This document shows positions 1 through 5,976 of a DNA stretch of 9,426 nt, piece after piece. The stretch is taken from assembly GCA_020722245.1 (NCBI GenBank), contig DYLE01000093.1, positions 1 through 9,426 of the forward strand, written 5' to 3'. Each line of letters starts with the position of its first letter. Positions within the stretch are counted from its first letter, which is position 1. The DNA is from Desulfonema limicola (GTDB lineage: Bacteria > Desulfobacterota > Desulfobacteria > Desulfobacterales > Desulfosalsimonadaceae). Position numbers and translations under genes: made by a program. A model generated the notes under the pieces. The model did no database searches and was not told the DNA's origin. It saw nothing but the letters and a program-made list of their open reading frames with translations.

Positions 1-2237
1 AGCATACGGTGGATGTGGTGGTGTACCGCCTGGTGATCAAGGAAAAAATAAAAAACCGGCTGGCCGATTCACTGGAGCTGGCCATCTCCCTGTCGGGCGG
101 GGTGGTCGGGGTGGATATTCTGGATCATGCAGGCAAACCAGCGGATGCGATTTTTTTTTCCGAAAAAGCCGCCTGCATTCACTGCGGCATCAGTTTTCCG
201 GAGCTGACCCCGGCGAGCTTTTCCTTCAACTCCCCCCAGGGGGCCTGCCCCAAGTGCGACGGCCTGGGCACCACTATGGAATTCGATCCGGATTTGATCG
301 TCGGCGACCCGGAGCTTTCCCTGAGGGAAGGGGCGGTCAGGCCGTGGGCGAACCGGAATTCAGTTCAGTTCGCCGAATTTTTGGACGCCCTGACCTCCTA
401 TTACAAAACAGACATCTACACCCCTTTTAAAGACCTGCCGGAGCGGTTCAAGCAGGCTTTGCTGTATGGGTCGGGCGATGAAAAGATCCCTTTTTTCATG
501 TACCGCAAGGAGCGTCGATTCAATTTCTCCCGGCCGTTTGAAGGGATCATCCCCCAGCTTTCCCGGCGTTACATGGAAACCGACTCCTTTGCGGCCCGGG
601 AGGAGATCAAGCAGTACATGAATTTCCGGCCCTGTCCGGAATGCCAGGGGACGCGGTTGAATCCATTCAGCCGGTCCGTGCGGATCAACGGGTTAAACAT
701 CGCCCAGGTCGCTTCATTTTCTGTTGAGGCGGCTTACCTTTTTTTCAGCCGGCTGCAGCTTGAGGGGAAAAAGGCGCTGATCGCCCAGCGGATATTAAAG
801 GAAATCAGCGACCGGCTTGTTTTTTTAAAAAACGTGGGGCTCACCTACCTCACCCTTGATCGGGCCGCCACCACCCTTTCAGGCGGGGAGAGCCAGCGGA
901 TTCGGCTGGCCACCCAGATCGGATCAAAACTGACCGGGGTGCTGTATGTGCTGGACGAGCCCAGTATCGGGCTTCACCAGCGCGACAACCGGCGTCTGCT
1001 GGAGACGCTAATGCAGATGAGGGAACTGGGAAATACCGTGCTGGTGGTGGAGCATGACGAGGAGACCATCCGGTCCGCCGATTATGTGGTGGACATGGGG
1101 CCCGGCGCCGGAATCAAGGGAGGGGAGGTGGTTTTTGCCGGCACCCCCCAGGACCTGATCAAAGACGAGAGGTCGCTGACCGGCCGCTATCTCTCCGGCC
1201 GCATGCGGATCGAGGTGCCTTCCAAACGAAGGATTCCCGGGGATCAGAAACTGATGATCCGGGGGGCCTGTCAAAACAACTTAAAGCATATCGATGTGAC
1301 GTTTCCGCTGGGGTGTTTTGTCTGCGTGACCGGGGTATCCGGATCCGGCAAGTCGACTTTGGTCCTGGAAACCTTATACCGCGCTCTATCCCAGCGGCTT
1401 TATCATACCGGCGTGCCTGCAGGCAGGCATGAGGCGGTTCTCGGGATTGAGCACATCGATAAGGTCATCAACATCAACCAGTCCCCCATCGGCCGGACCC
1501 CCCGGTCAAACCCGGCAACCTATACCGGGGTGTTCACCTTTATTCGGGAGCTGTTTGCAAAAACCCCCGAAGCCCGGGTGAGGGGATACCAGCCCGGGCG
1601 TTTCAGTTTTAATGTCCGGGGCGGAAGATGCGAGGCCTGCAGCGGGGATGGGATTATCAAGATCGAGATGCATTTTCTGCCGGATGTCTTTGTTCCCTGC
1701 GATGTCTGCCTGGGAAAACGCTACAACCGGGAGACCCTTGAAATCCGGTATAAAGGCAAGAATATCGCGGATGTCCTGGATATGACGGTGAACCAGGCGC
1801 TTGAGTTTTTCAAGAACATTTCAAGCATTCAATCAAAGCTCCAGACCCTGGTAGATGTGGGTCTTGGGTATATCCATCTGGGCCAGTCGGCCACCACCCT
1901 TTCAGGGGGCGAGGCCCAGCGGGTGAAGCTCTCCCGGGAGCTGGGCAGACGGGATACCGGCAGAACCGTTTATATCCTGGATGAGCCCACAACCGGACTG
2001 CACATGGACGATATTCGAAAACTGCTTCGGGTGTTGAACCGGCTGGTGGATGCCGGAAACACGGTGATTGTGATCGAGCACAACCTGGATGTGATCAAGT
2101 ATGCCGATCATGTGATTGATCTGGGTCCGGAAGGCGGGGATCAGGGGGGGGAGGTGGTCGCCGCCGGCAGCCCCGAAATGGTGGCCGGCGTGGCGCAATC
2201 CCACACGGGGCGTTTTTTAAAAAAAGTGCTGGGGTAA
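1..2237 (+). CDS. uvrA: UvrABC excinuclease subunit A (5'-truncated by window edge)
   Basis: UvrA is the ATP-dependent damage-recognition subunit of nucleotide excision repair; it scans DNA as a dimer and loads UvrB. The frame is already open at base 3, so the GTG at 9 is not a real start. About 200 N-terminal residues, including the first Walker A, lie outside the window; UvrA is usually about 940 residues and 742 are visible from base 9. Counting from base 9, one sees a zinc module with Cys56/Cys59 and Cys80/Cys83, the first ABC signature LSGGESQR (290-297) with Walker B LDEPSIGLH (about 315), the second Walker A GVSGSGKST (442-450), the second zinc finger Cys541/Cys544 and Cys564/Cys567, the second signature LSGGEAQR (631-638) and the second Walker B LDEPTTGLH (about 657). 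All expected motifs are intact. It stops at TAA 2235-2237, convergent with the atp genes. Confidence 0.97.
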   Translation, partial: HTVDVVVYRLVIKEKIKNRLADSLELAISLSGGVVGVDILDHAGKPADAIFFSEKAACIHCGISFPELTPASFSFNSPQGACPKCDGLGTTMEFDPDLIVGDPELSLREGAVRPWANRNSVQFAEFLDALTSYYKTDIYTPFKDLPERFKQALLYGSGDEKIPFFMYRKERRFNFSRPFEGIIPQLSRRYMETDSFAAREEIKQYMNFRPCPECQGTRLNPFSRSVRINGLNIAQVASFSVEAAYLFFSRLQLEGKKALIAQRILKEISDRLVFLKNVGLTYLTLDRAATTLSGGESQRIRLATQIGSKLTGVLYVLDEPSIGLHQRDNRRLLETLMQMRELGNTVLVVEHDEETIRSADYVVDMGPGAGIKGGEVVFAGTPQDLIKDERSLTGRYLSGRMRIEVPSKRRIPGDQKLMIRGACQNNLKHIDVTFPLGCFVCVTGVSGSGKSTLVLETLYRALSQRLYHTGVPAGRHEAVLGIEHIDKVININQSPIGRTPRSNPATYTGVFTFIRELFAKTPEARVRGYQPGRFSFNVRGGRCEACSGDGIIKIEMHFLPDVFVPCDVCLGKRYNRETLEIRYKGKNIADVLDMTVNQALEFFKNISSIQSKLQTLVDVGLGYIHLGQSATTLSGGEAQRVKLSRELGRRDTGRTVYILDEPTTGLHMDDIRKLLRVLNRLVDAGNTVIVIEHNLDVIKYADHVIDLGPEGGDQGGEVVAAGSPEMVAGVAQSHTGRFLKKVLG

Positions 2238-2238
2238 A

Positions 2239-2286
2239 TAAAAAAGACCAGCGGGGTCGAACCTTTAAAGGTTCGGCCCCGCTGGG
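2239..2286 (-). terminator. Rho-independent terminator for the atpE end, possibly bidirectional
   Basis: Arms at 2248-2266 and 2267-2285 form a 19-bp stem with a single G-T wobble. The innermost TTTAAA must open as the loop. Read on the minus strand, the GC-rich stem is followed by TCTTTTTTATTT, a good U-tract for transcripts leaving atpE, whose stop is about 30 nt before the stem. On the plus strand the stem follows the uvrA stop by about 10 nt, but the downstream side is A-rich (GATAAAAAATA) with no T-run. It is therefore best read as the atp operon terminator, and it may also block or protect the uvrA 3' end. Confidence 0.82.
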
Positions 2287-2316
2287 ATAAAAAATACGGT
2301 TTGTGAATCCGACCGG

Positions 2317-2598
2317 TTATTGACCCAGCAGCTTTGTTACGGTGGCTGCCATGGGCGACGCATAGATGAGAATCAGCGAGATAACCAGCGCATAGATACA
2401 CAGAGATTCGATCATTGCAAGACCGATGAGCATGGTGACGGTCAGCTTGCCGGATGCCTCAGGGTTCCGTGCAAGCCCCTCCACCGCGCCTTTGACCGCC
2501 ATTCCCTGGCCGATACCGCACCCGAAGGCTGCGATTCCGATCCCGAATCCTGCGGCGATCACACATCCCAAGAGAATCTTCAATGCTTCGGCTTCCAT
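2317..2598 (-). CDS. atpE: F-type ATP synthase Fo subunit c
   Basis: This 93-residue proteolipid forms the rotating c-ring of the membrane sector and carries the ion through the membrane. Two hydrophobic helices (about 6-30 and 53-80) flank the polar loop ARNPEA (43-48), where the ring contacts the F1 stalk. The ion-binding carboxylate is Glu64 in the second helix. Gln31, Ser65 and Tyr69 sit at the positions that, with this Glu, build the Na+ site of the Ilyobacter tartaricus c-ring (Gln32, Glu65, Ser66, Tyr70), while the Thr67 position is Leu66. ATG at 2596-2598 is preceded 5 nt away by a near-perfect Shine-Dalgarno, suiting the high copy number of this subunit. It is the last gene of atpZ-atpI-atpB-atpE. 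F1 and b-subunit genes are not in the window. Confidence 0.97.
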   Translation of the reverse strand: MEAEALKILLGCVIAAGFGIGIAAFGCGIGQGMAVKGAVEGLARNPEASGKLTVTMLIGLAMIESLCIYALVISLILIYASPMAATVTKLLGQ

Positions 2599-2603
2599 TT
2601 CCT

Positions 2604-2612
2604 ACCTCCTTT
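2604..2612 (-). promoter_or_regulatory. Strong ribosome binding site of atpE
   Basis: The minus strand reads AAAGGAGGT, ending 5 nt before the atpE ATG. It is the strongest Shine-Dalgarno in the window, fitting the excess of c subunit needed over subunit a from the same transcript. Confidence 0.85.
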
Positions 2613-2625
2613 TACGTTGACGATG

Positions 2626-2662
2626 ATTGTTTATAGGCTTCTTCCCGTAATCCCTAAACAAT
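2626..2662 (-). repeat. Inverted repeat in the atpB-atpE gap
   Basis: ATTGTTTA at 2626-2633 and TAAACAAT at 2655-2662 are perfect 8-bp inverted arms around a 21-nt centre. GG at 2636-2637 can add two pairs with the CCC at 2652-2654 after a 2-nt bulge. In the transcript this would be an AT-rich stem-loop about 14 nt upstream of the atpE ribosome binding site, within a 103-nt non-coding gap. It could affect mRNA stability or processing and so differential atpE expression. It lacks a U-tract, so it is not a standard terminator. Confidence 0.4.
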
Positions 2663-2701
2663 GTGATATAGACGAAACGATTCTTTTTTTAAAATTAAAT
2701 T

Positions 2702-3391
2702 TTAGTGGGCCTCTTCCATGGCGCCGGTAAAATACATGATGGCCAGCAGAAAAAAGATGAACGCCTGAACCAGGGCCACAAAGATACCCAGCAGCATGAT
2801 CGGCAGCGGGGCAAAAAACGCGCCCGCCAGAAAGAACAGGATGGCCAGCACCAGCTCATGCCCCATCATGTTTCCAAAAAGCCGGAAGGATAGGGAGAGC
2901 ACCCGGGCCAGATGCCCGATGATTTCGATGGGCATGATCAGGGGGACCATCCACCACACCGGTCCCATAAAATGTTTGATATACTTGATGCCGTGGTATT
3001 TGATGCCGATGACATGGGTGAAAATCACCACCACCAGGGCGCAGGAGAGGGTGGTGTTCAGGTTCGCAGTGGGAGGGTAGAACCCCGGCACGATGCCGAT
3101 CAGGTTGCAGGCCAAAATGTAGATGAACACCGTGGCGATCAGCGGGAAAAACCAGCGGCCTTCCTCACCGGTGATGTCCACCATGAAGTCTTCAAGGCCT
3201 GAAATCAGAAGCTCCAAAATGTTCTGGGACCTGGAGGGAATCATCGAGATCCCCTTGGCTGCAAGGGCAGCAACGATGATCAGCAGGGCCATGACCACCC
3301 AGGAGTAGATCACGTGGGGGTAGGCATGGGCAAAATGCCCAAGCCCGAGGGCTTCAAAAAGCTTGCCGAAAAAAAGGTATGGATGTTCCAC
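2702..3391 (-). CDS. atpB: F-type ATP synthase Fo subunit a
   Basis: Subunit a is the membrane stator that provides the two ion half-channels beside the c-ring. The 229-residue product is highly hydrophobic with five or six membrane helices. The signature segment SFRLFGNMMGHE contains the essential arginine (Arg170, E. coli Arg210) and Glu179 (E. coli Glu219), and the final helix has LVQAFIFFLL with Gln209 (E. coli Gln252). The start is a GTG at 3389-3391 placed directly after the TAA of the upstream gene, in the same frame with no intervening base; the next residues, EHPYLFFGKLF, look like a normal subunit a N-terminus. A GAAGAGG about 8 nt upstream, inside the end of the upstream gene, can serve as ribosome binding site, so translation is probably coupled. 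Length is normal for short bacterial a subunits. Confidence 0.96.
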   Translation of the reverse strand: MEHPYLFFGKLFEALGLGHFAHAYPHVIYSWVVMALLIIVAALAAKGISMIPSRSQNILELLISGLEDFMVDITGEEGRWFFPLIATVFIYILACNLIGIVPGFYPPTANLNTTLSCALVVVIFTHVIGIKYHGIKYIKHFMGPVWWMVPLIMPIEIIGHLARVLSLSFRLFGNMMGHELVLAILFFLAGAFFAPLPIMLLGIFVALVQAFIFFLLAIMYFTGAMEEAH

Positions 3392-3787
3392 TTAGACCGC
3401 CTCTTCAAAAATGATTTTTTTGACCTCATACAGGGTGGCGAGAAAAATACTGGCCACCACCACCGACAGACCGACAAACAGCCCGCCGGCCTCCACATAA
3501 CCTTTCGATATTAAAATAAAAAGAATTAACCCGCTGATAAGAAAGCGGATGTAATATTTAAACAGCACCGAACCGGGGGATGCCGGATACGGCGGCTTCA
3601 GCGACCGTTTCAGGGTCCGGTACAGCAGATGAAAATTTACCGTCACGATCAGGCCGCCGGCAATGATTCCCAAAGTAAAACCCTGCGAGGCAAAAAAACT
3701 CCCCAGAATCGCCGCAACGCAGAGCAGGATCCAGTTTGTCCGGGTCACAAAGGTGAAAAGCCGTTTTTGTATCGAAAGGCTCTCCAT
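3392..3787 (-). CDS. atpI: ATP synthase subunit I (AtpI-like membrane protein)
   Basis: This 131-residue membrane protein has four predicted helices (about 18-33, 37-57, 76-95, 98-120), a basic loop (RTLKRSLKPP, 57-66) and a charged C-terminus. Its place directly before atpB, the four-helix pattern and the loop match the ATP synthase I chain family (PF03899), thought to assist c-ring assembly; sequence conservation in this family is low, so the call rests partly on context. ATG at 3785-3787 lies 11 nt after the stop of the preceding gene. There is no clear Shine-Dalgarno, so translational coupling is likely. Its TAA (3392-3394) abuts the GTG of atpB in the same frame. Confidence 0.82.
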   Translation of the reverse strand: MESLSIQKRLFTFVTRTNWILLCVAAILGSFFASQGFTLGIIAGGLIVTVNFHLLYRTLKRSLKPPYPASPGSVLFKYYIRFLISGLILFILISKGYVEAGGLFVGLSVVVASIFLATLYEVKKIIFEEAV

Positions 3788-3798
3788 ATGTCAAAAAA

Positions 3799-4017
3799 TC
3801 AAAGGGTTCTGCTTTTTTTCATCGCCCGGTAGATATTTTGAAACCCGGCGATAATACCAAACCCCAGAAAGATAAACATCAACCAGGGTGCGGTGCCCAG
3901 CCACCTGTCCAGAAAAAGACCGATGAACAGTCCGATAAAAATCGCAATCGCCACTGAAAACCCGAGGCTGCTGTAGTAGGCCAGCTCCCGGATCATCTCC
4001 CTGGTTTCTTTTTTCAT
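3799..4017 (-). CDS. atpZ: AtpZ/AtpI-family Fo accessory protein
   Basis: This 72-residue protein has a basic N-terminus and two membrane helices (about 16-36 and 44-64) separated by the loop DRWLGTAPW, ending in a basic tail. The pattern GLFLDRWLGTAPW followed by a Gly-rich helix GFGIIAGFQNIYR is typical of the AtpZ family (PF09527). These small proteins are encoded at the head of Fo/F1 operons and have been linked to c-ring assembly or to Mg2+/Ca2+ handling. ATG at 4015-4017 is preceded by GAAGGG 4 nt away. It is the first gene of the atp operon, downstream of the promoter at 4061-4089. Confidence 0.88.
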   Translation of the reverse strand: MKKETREMIRELAYYSSLGFSVAIAIFIGLFIGLFLDRWLGTAPWLMFIFLGFGIIAGFQNIYRAMKKSRTL

Positions 4018-4060
4018 TTTCCCTTCAAGGGGTAAGACACCGGTCTTTTAAAAAAAATTT

Positions 4061-4089
4061 TTTCTACCATATGGAAAAAAAGGCGTCAA
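4061..4089 (-). promoter_or_regulatory. Sigma70-like promoter of the atpZ-atpI-atpB-atpE operon
   Basis: On the minus strand a TTGACG -35 box (4084-4089, 5/6 to consensus) and a TAGAAA -10 box (4061-4066, 4/6) are separated by exactly 17 nt. The region is AT-rich and lies between the selD stop and the atpZ start. A start near 4054 would leave a leader of about 35-40 nt. No factor-binding site is evident beyond a CCATATGG palindrome in the spacer (4067-4074). Confidence 0.65.
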
Positions 4090-4106
4090 TATAAAAAATA
4101 AAATTT

Positions 4107-5165
4107 TTAACGGATGGTCACATGCCCGCACCGAACGTCGGTGGAAACCTCGCCGATGATCCATCCTTCCAGGCCCTGGTCGTGCAACGCGGTCAGGCAC
4201 TCTTGAGCAGGGCCTTTGGCCAGTGAGAGGATCAGTCCTCCGGAGGTCTGGGGATCAAAGAACAGGTCCGCGCGGACCGGGTCAATGCCGGCGGCGATGG
4301 AAACGTTCTCTTTACAGAATTTTTTATTCTTGTAGGCTCCGGCCGGAAACAGCCCCATGGAGGCGAGCTCAAACACCCCGTCTATCAACGGGAGCGCTTC
4401 GGCGTAGAGGATGATCTCCTTTTCAGCGGCCCTGGCCATCTCCAGCACATGGCCGGCCAGCCCGAACCCGGTGATATCCGTGCAGGCGCTGGGCCGAAAC
4501 CGGACGGCGGTTTCCGCCGCGTATCGGTTGAGGGTGGATGAGACCTGAATCAGTTGGTTGACGGACGCATCATTTGCCAGTTTCCCCTTGAGCGCGGTGG
4601 ATAGAATGCCGGTGCCGATGGGCTTGGTCAGGATCAGGCGGTCGCCGGTGACTGCCCCGGCGTTGGTGAGCAGATCTTTGGGATGAACCAGCCCGCTCAC
4701 GGAAAGACCGTATTTGAATTCCACATCATCCACGCTGTGCCCCCCCACCAGAATGGCACCGGCCTCATGGATTTTTTCAAGCCCGCCGGCCAGGGTCTCT
4801 TTCAGGACGGACTCCGGAAGATCCTCGGCCGGAAAGCAGACAATGTTCATGGCGGTGATGGGCCGGCCGCCCATGGCGTAGACGTCGCTTAAGGCATTGG
4901 CTGCGGCGATTTTCCCGAAATCATAAGGCGAGTCCACAATTGGGGTAAAGAAATCAAGGGTCTGGATCAGGGCAAGGTCGTCGGTCAACCGGTACACCCC
5001 GGCGTCGTCGGATGTTTCCAGCCCTACCATGAGGTTGGGGTGGGTTTCCACCGGAAGGCTTGTGATGATCCGCTCCAGGACCCCAGGAGCCAGTTTCGCC
5101 GCTCAGCCGGAGGCCCGGGTTTTTTCAGTCAGCAGGTATTTTTTTTCAGGCGGGTTTGTTTCCAC
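4107..5165 (-). CDS. selD: Selenide, water dikinase SelD, selenocysteine-containing
   Basis: SelD converts selenide and ATP to selenophosphate, the selenium donor for selenocysteine and selenouridine synthesis. Plain translation is open only from GTG 5051, which would lack the catalytic loop. Upstream in the same frame there is an in-frame TGA at 5103-5105 (codon 21), and before it 20 sense codons from a GTG at 5163-5165. That GTG is the only ATG, GTG or TTG between the TGA and an upstream in-frame TAA, and GGAAAGG lies 8 nt before it. The context SGUAAKLAPG places Sec21 at the E. coli Cys17 position and Lys24 at Lys20. ATP/metal residues follow: Asp54, Asp71, Asn90 and Asp94, then TDITGFGLAGH and PQTSGGL. 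The 352-residue length is normal for the family. The gene begins 16 nt after pyrK. A nonsense mutation is the alternative, but the exact catalytic position argues against it. Confidence 0.93.
5072..5090 (-). promoter_or_regulatory. Candidate bacterial SECIS hairpin in selD
   Basis: On the minus strand GCTCC (5086-5090) pairs with GGAGC (5072-5076) around the 9-nt segment TGGGGTCCT. That segment can close further to GG/CC across a T-T mismatch, leaving a GGT tip. The apical segment begins 17 nt after the TGA (5103-5105). Bacterial SECIS elements are coding-region hairpins just 3' of the UGA with a G near the start of the loop, recognised by SelB. Position and loop fit; the lower stem is not clear by eye. 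Confidence 0.6.
5103..5105 (-). other. Selenocysteine codon (recoded TGA) of selD
   Basis: This is an in-frame TGA at codon 21 of SelD. It is followed by codons for Ala, Ala and Lys, aligning with the family's catalytic (Cys/Sec)-x-x-Lys motif. Homology continues without interruption on both sides. Confidence 0.9.
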
Positions 5166-5173
5166 TTATCATG

Positions 5174-5180
5174 CCTTTCC
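5174..5180 (-). promoter_or_regulatory. Ribosome binding site that fixes the selD start
   Basis: GGAAAGG on the minus strand lies in the 16-nt pyrK-selD gap, 8 nt before the GTG at 5163-5165. No comparable site precedes the internal GTG at 5051, so translation is expected to begin upstream of the TGA. Confidence 0.7.
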
Positions 5181-5181
5181 C

Positions 5182-5976
5182 TTATAAAATTATTGTTTTG
5201 GCATCAAACACCGGCCCGTCTTTACAGGCGTGCCGGTATTTAAGGCCATCGGTGGTCTGTACGACGCAACCGAGGCAGACGCCGAAGCCGCAGGCCATGA
5301 TTGTTTCCACGGAGATTTCGCAGGGAATGTTTTCCCCCTGTGCGATGTTCGCTACGGCGCGCAGCATCGGTGTCGGCCCGCAGGCGTAGATCATATCCGG
5401 CTGATGGTCTTTCAGCCACCGGGTCAGGGCCTGGGTGACCATTCCCTTTTCCCCTTCGGTTCCGTCCTCGGTGGCGGTTTGAAGGTCCATTCCAAGGGAT
5501 TGGAAAACGGACTTACATAAAATATCGGCGGATGACCTCCCGCCGATAAACACGGTGGAATGCGAAACCGGAATTTTCTCTTCTGCCAGCCGGTCCGCCA
5601 GAAAAACAAAAGGGGCCACGCCGATCCCGCCGGCGACCAGGGCGTTTTTGGCGTATTTCGGCGACACCGTAAACCCATGCCCCAGCGGTCCGAGAAGATC
5701 AAGCTGTTCTCCGGAAGCGGCATGGGAAAGCTTGTGCGTAAAGGCGCCGATGGTCTTGTAGAGGATTTCAATTCCGGTCACCTTTCCGTGTTCGTAAATC
5801 AGACGGTGAATGGAAAAAGGCCGGCGCAGCAGGGGAGATATCCCTTCCTGAAAACGGAGGCTGACGAACTGGCCCGGATGCGCCTTTGCGTAATCCGGCC
5901 CGCACCCCAAACAGATTCGGTAATATCCCGGGGCTTCCCGGGTGTTTGATAAAATTTTTGCGTTTTCCTGCTTCAT
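5182..5976 (-). CDS. pyrK: Dihydroorotate dehydrogenase B electron-transfer subunit (PyrK-like)
   Basis: PyrK passes electrons between NAD(H) and the FMN of dihydroorotate dehydrogenase (PyrD) through FAD and a [2Fe-2S] cluster, in pyrimidine synthesis. From the chosen ATG it has 264 residues, the usual length. Visible are the FAD-binding RRPFSIH (51-57), the nucleotide-binding GGIGVAPFVFLADRL (116-130), the NAD-domain ACGPTPML (198-205) and the C-terminal cluster motif with Cys229, Cys234, Cys237 and Cys251. The open frame extends to 6069, but the extra 31 residues overlap pgeF, whereas ATG 5974-5976 overlaps the pgeF stop as ATGA and has GGCGGA upstream. selD follows after 16 nt. No pyrD lies adjacent in the window, so the partner is encoded elsewhere; a related NAD(P)H:ferredoxin-type flavoprotein is a less likely alternative. 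Confidence 0.9.
   Translation of the reverse strand: MKQENAKILSNTREAPGYYRICLGCGPDYAKAHPGQFVSLRFQEGISPLLRRPFSIHRLIYEHGKVTGIEILYKTIGAFTHKLSHAASGEQLDLLGPLGHGFTVSPKYAKNALVAGGIGVAPFVFLADRLAEEKIPVSHSTVFIGGRSSADILCKSVFQSLGMDLQTATEDGTEGEKGMVTQALTRWLKDHQPDMIYACGPTPMLRAVANIAQGENIPCEISVETIMACGFGVCLGCVVQTTDGLKYRHACKDGPVFDAKTIIL

Noticed and set aside
2320..2730. 136-codon plus-strand open frame opposite atpE
   Set aside because: It is antisense to the conserved c-subunit gene and the gap before it; no ribosome binding site or protein family is recognisable.
4021..4032. CCCCTTGAAGGG inverted repeat overlapping the atpZ ribosome binding site
   Set aside because: The arms leave almost no loop, so a stable RNA hairpin that masks the site is unlikely.
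4111..4128. Possible terminator at the end of selD
   Set aside because: Only a weak, bulged CGG/ATG stem can be drawn before the T-rich stretch, and it overlaps the coding end; not enough to call a terminator.
4107..5051. SelD starting at GTG 5051 as a 314-residue protein
   Set aside because: It lacks the catalytic Sec/Cys loop and has no ribosome binding site, while homology continues upstream through the TGA to a well-placed GTG at 5165.
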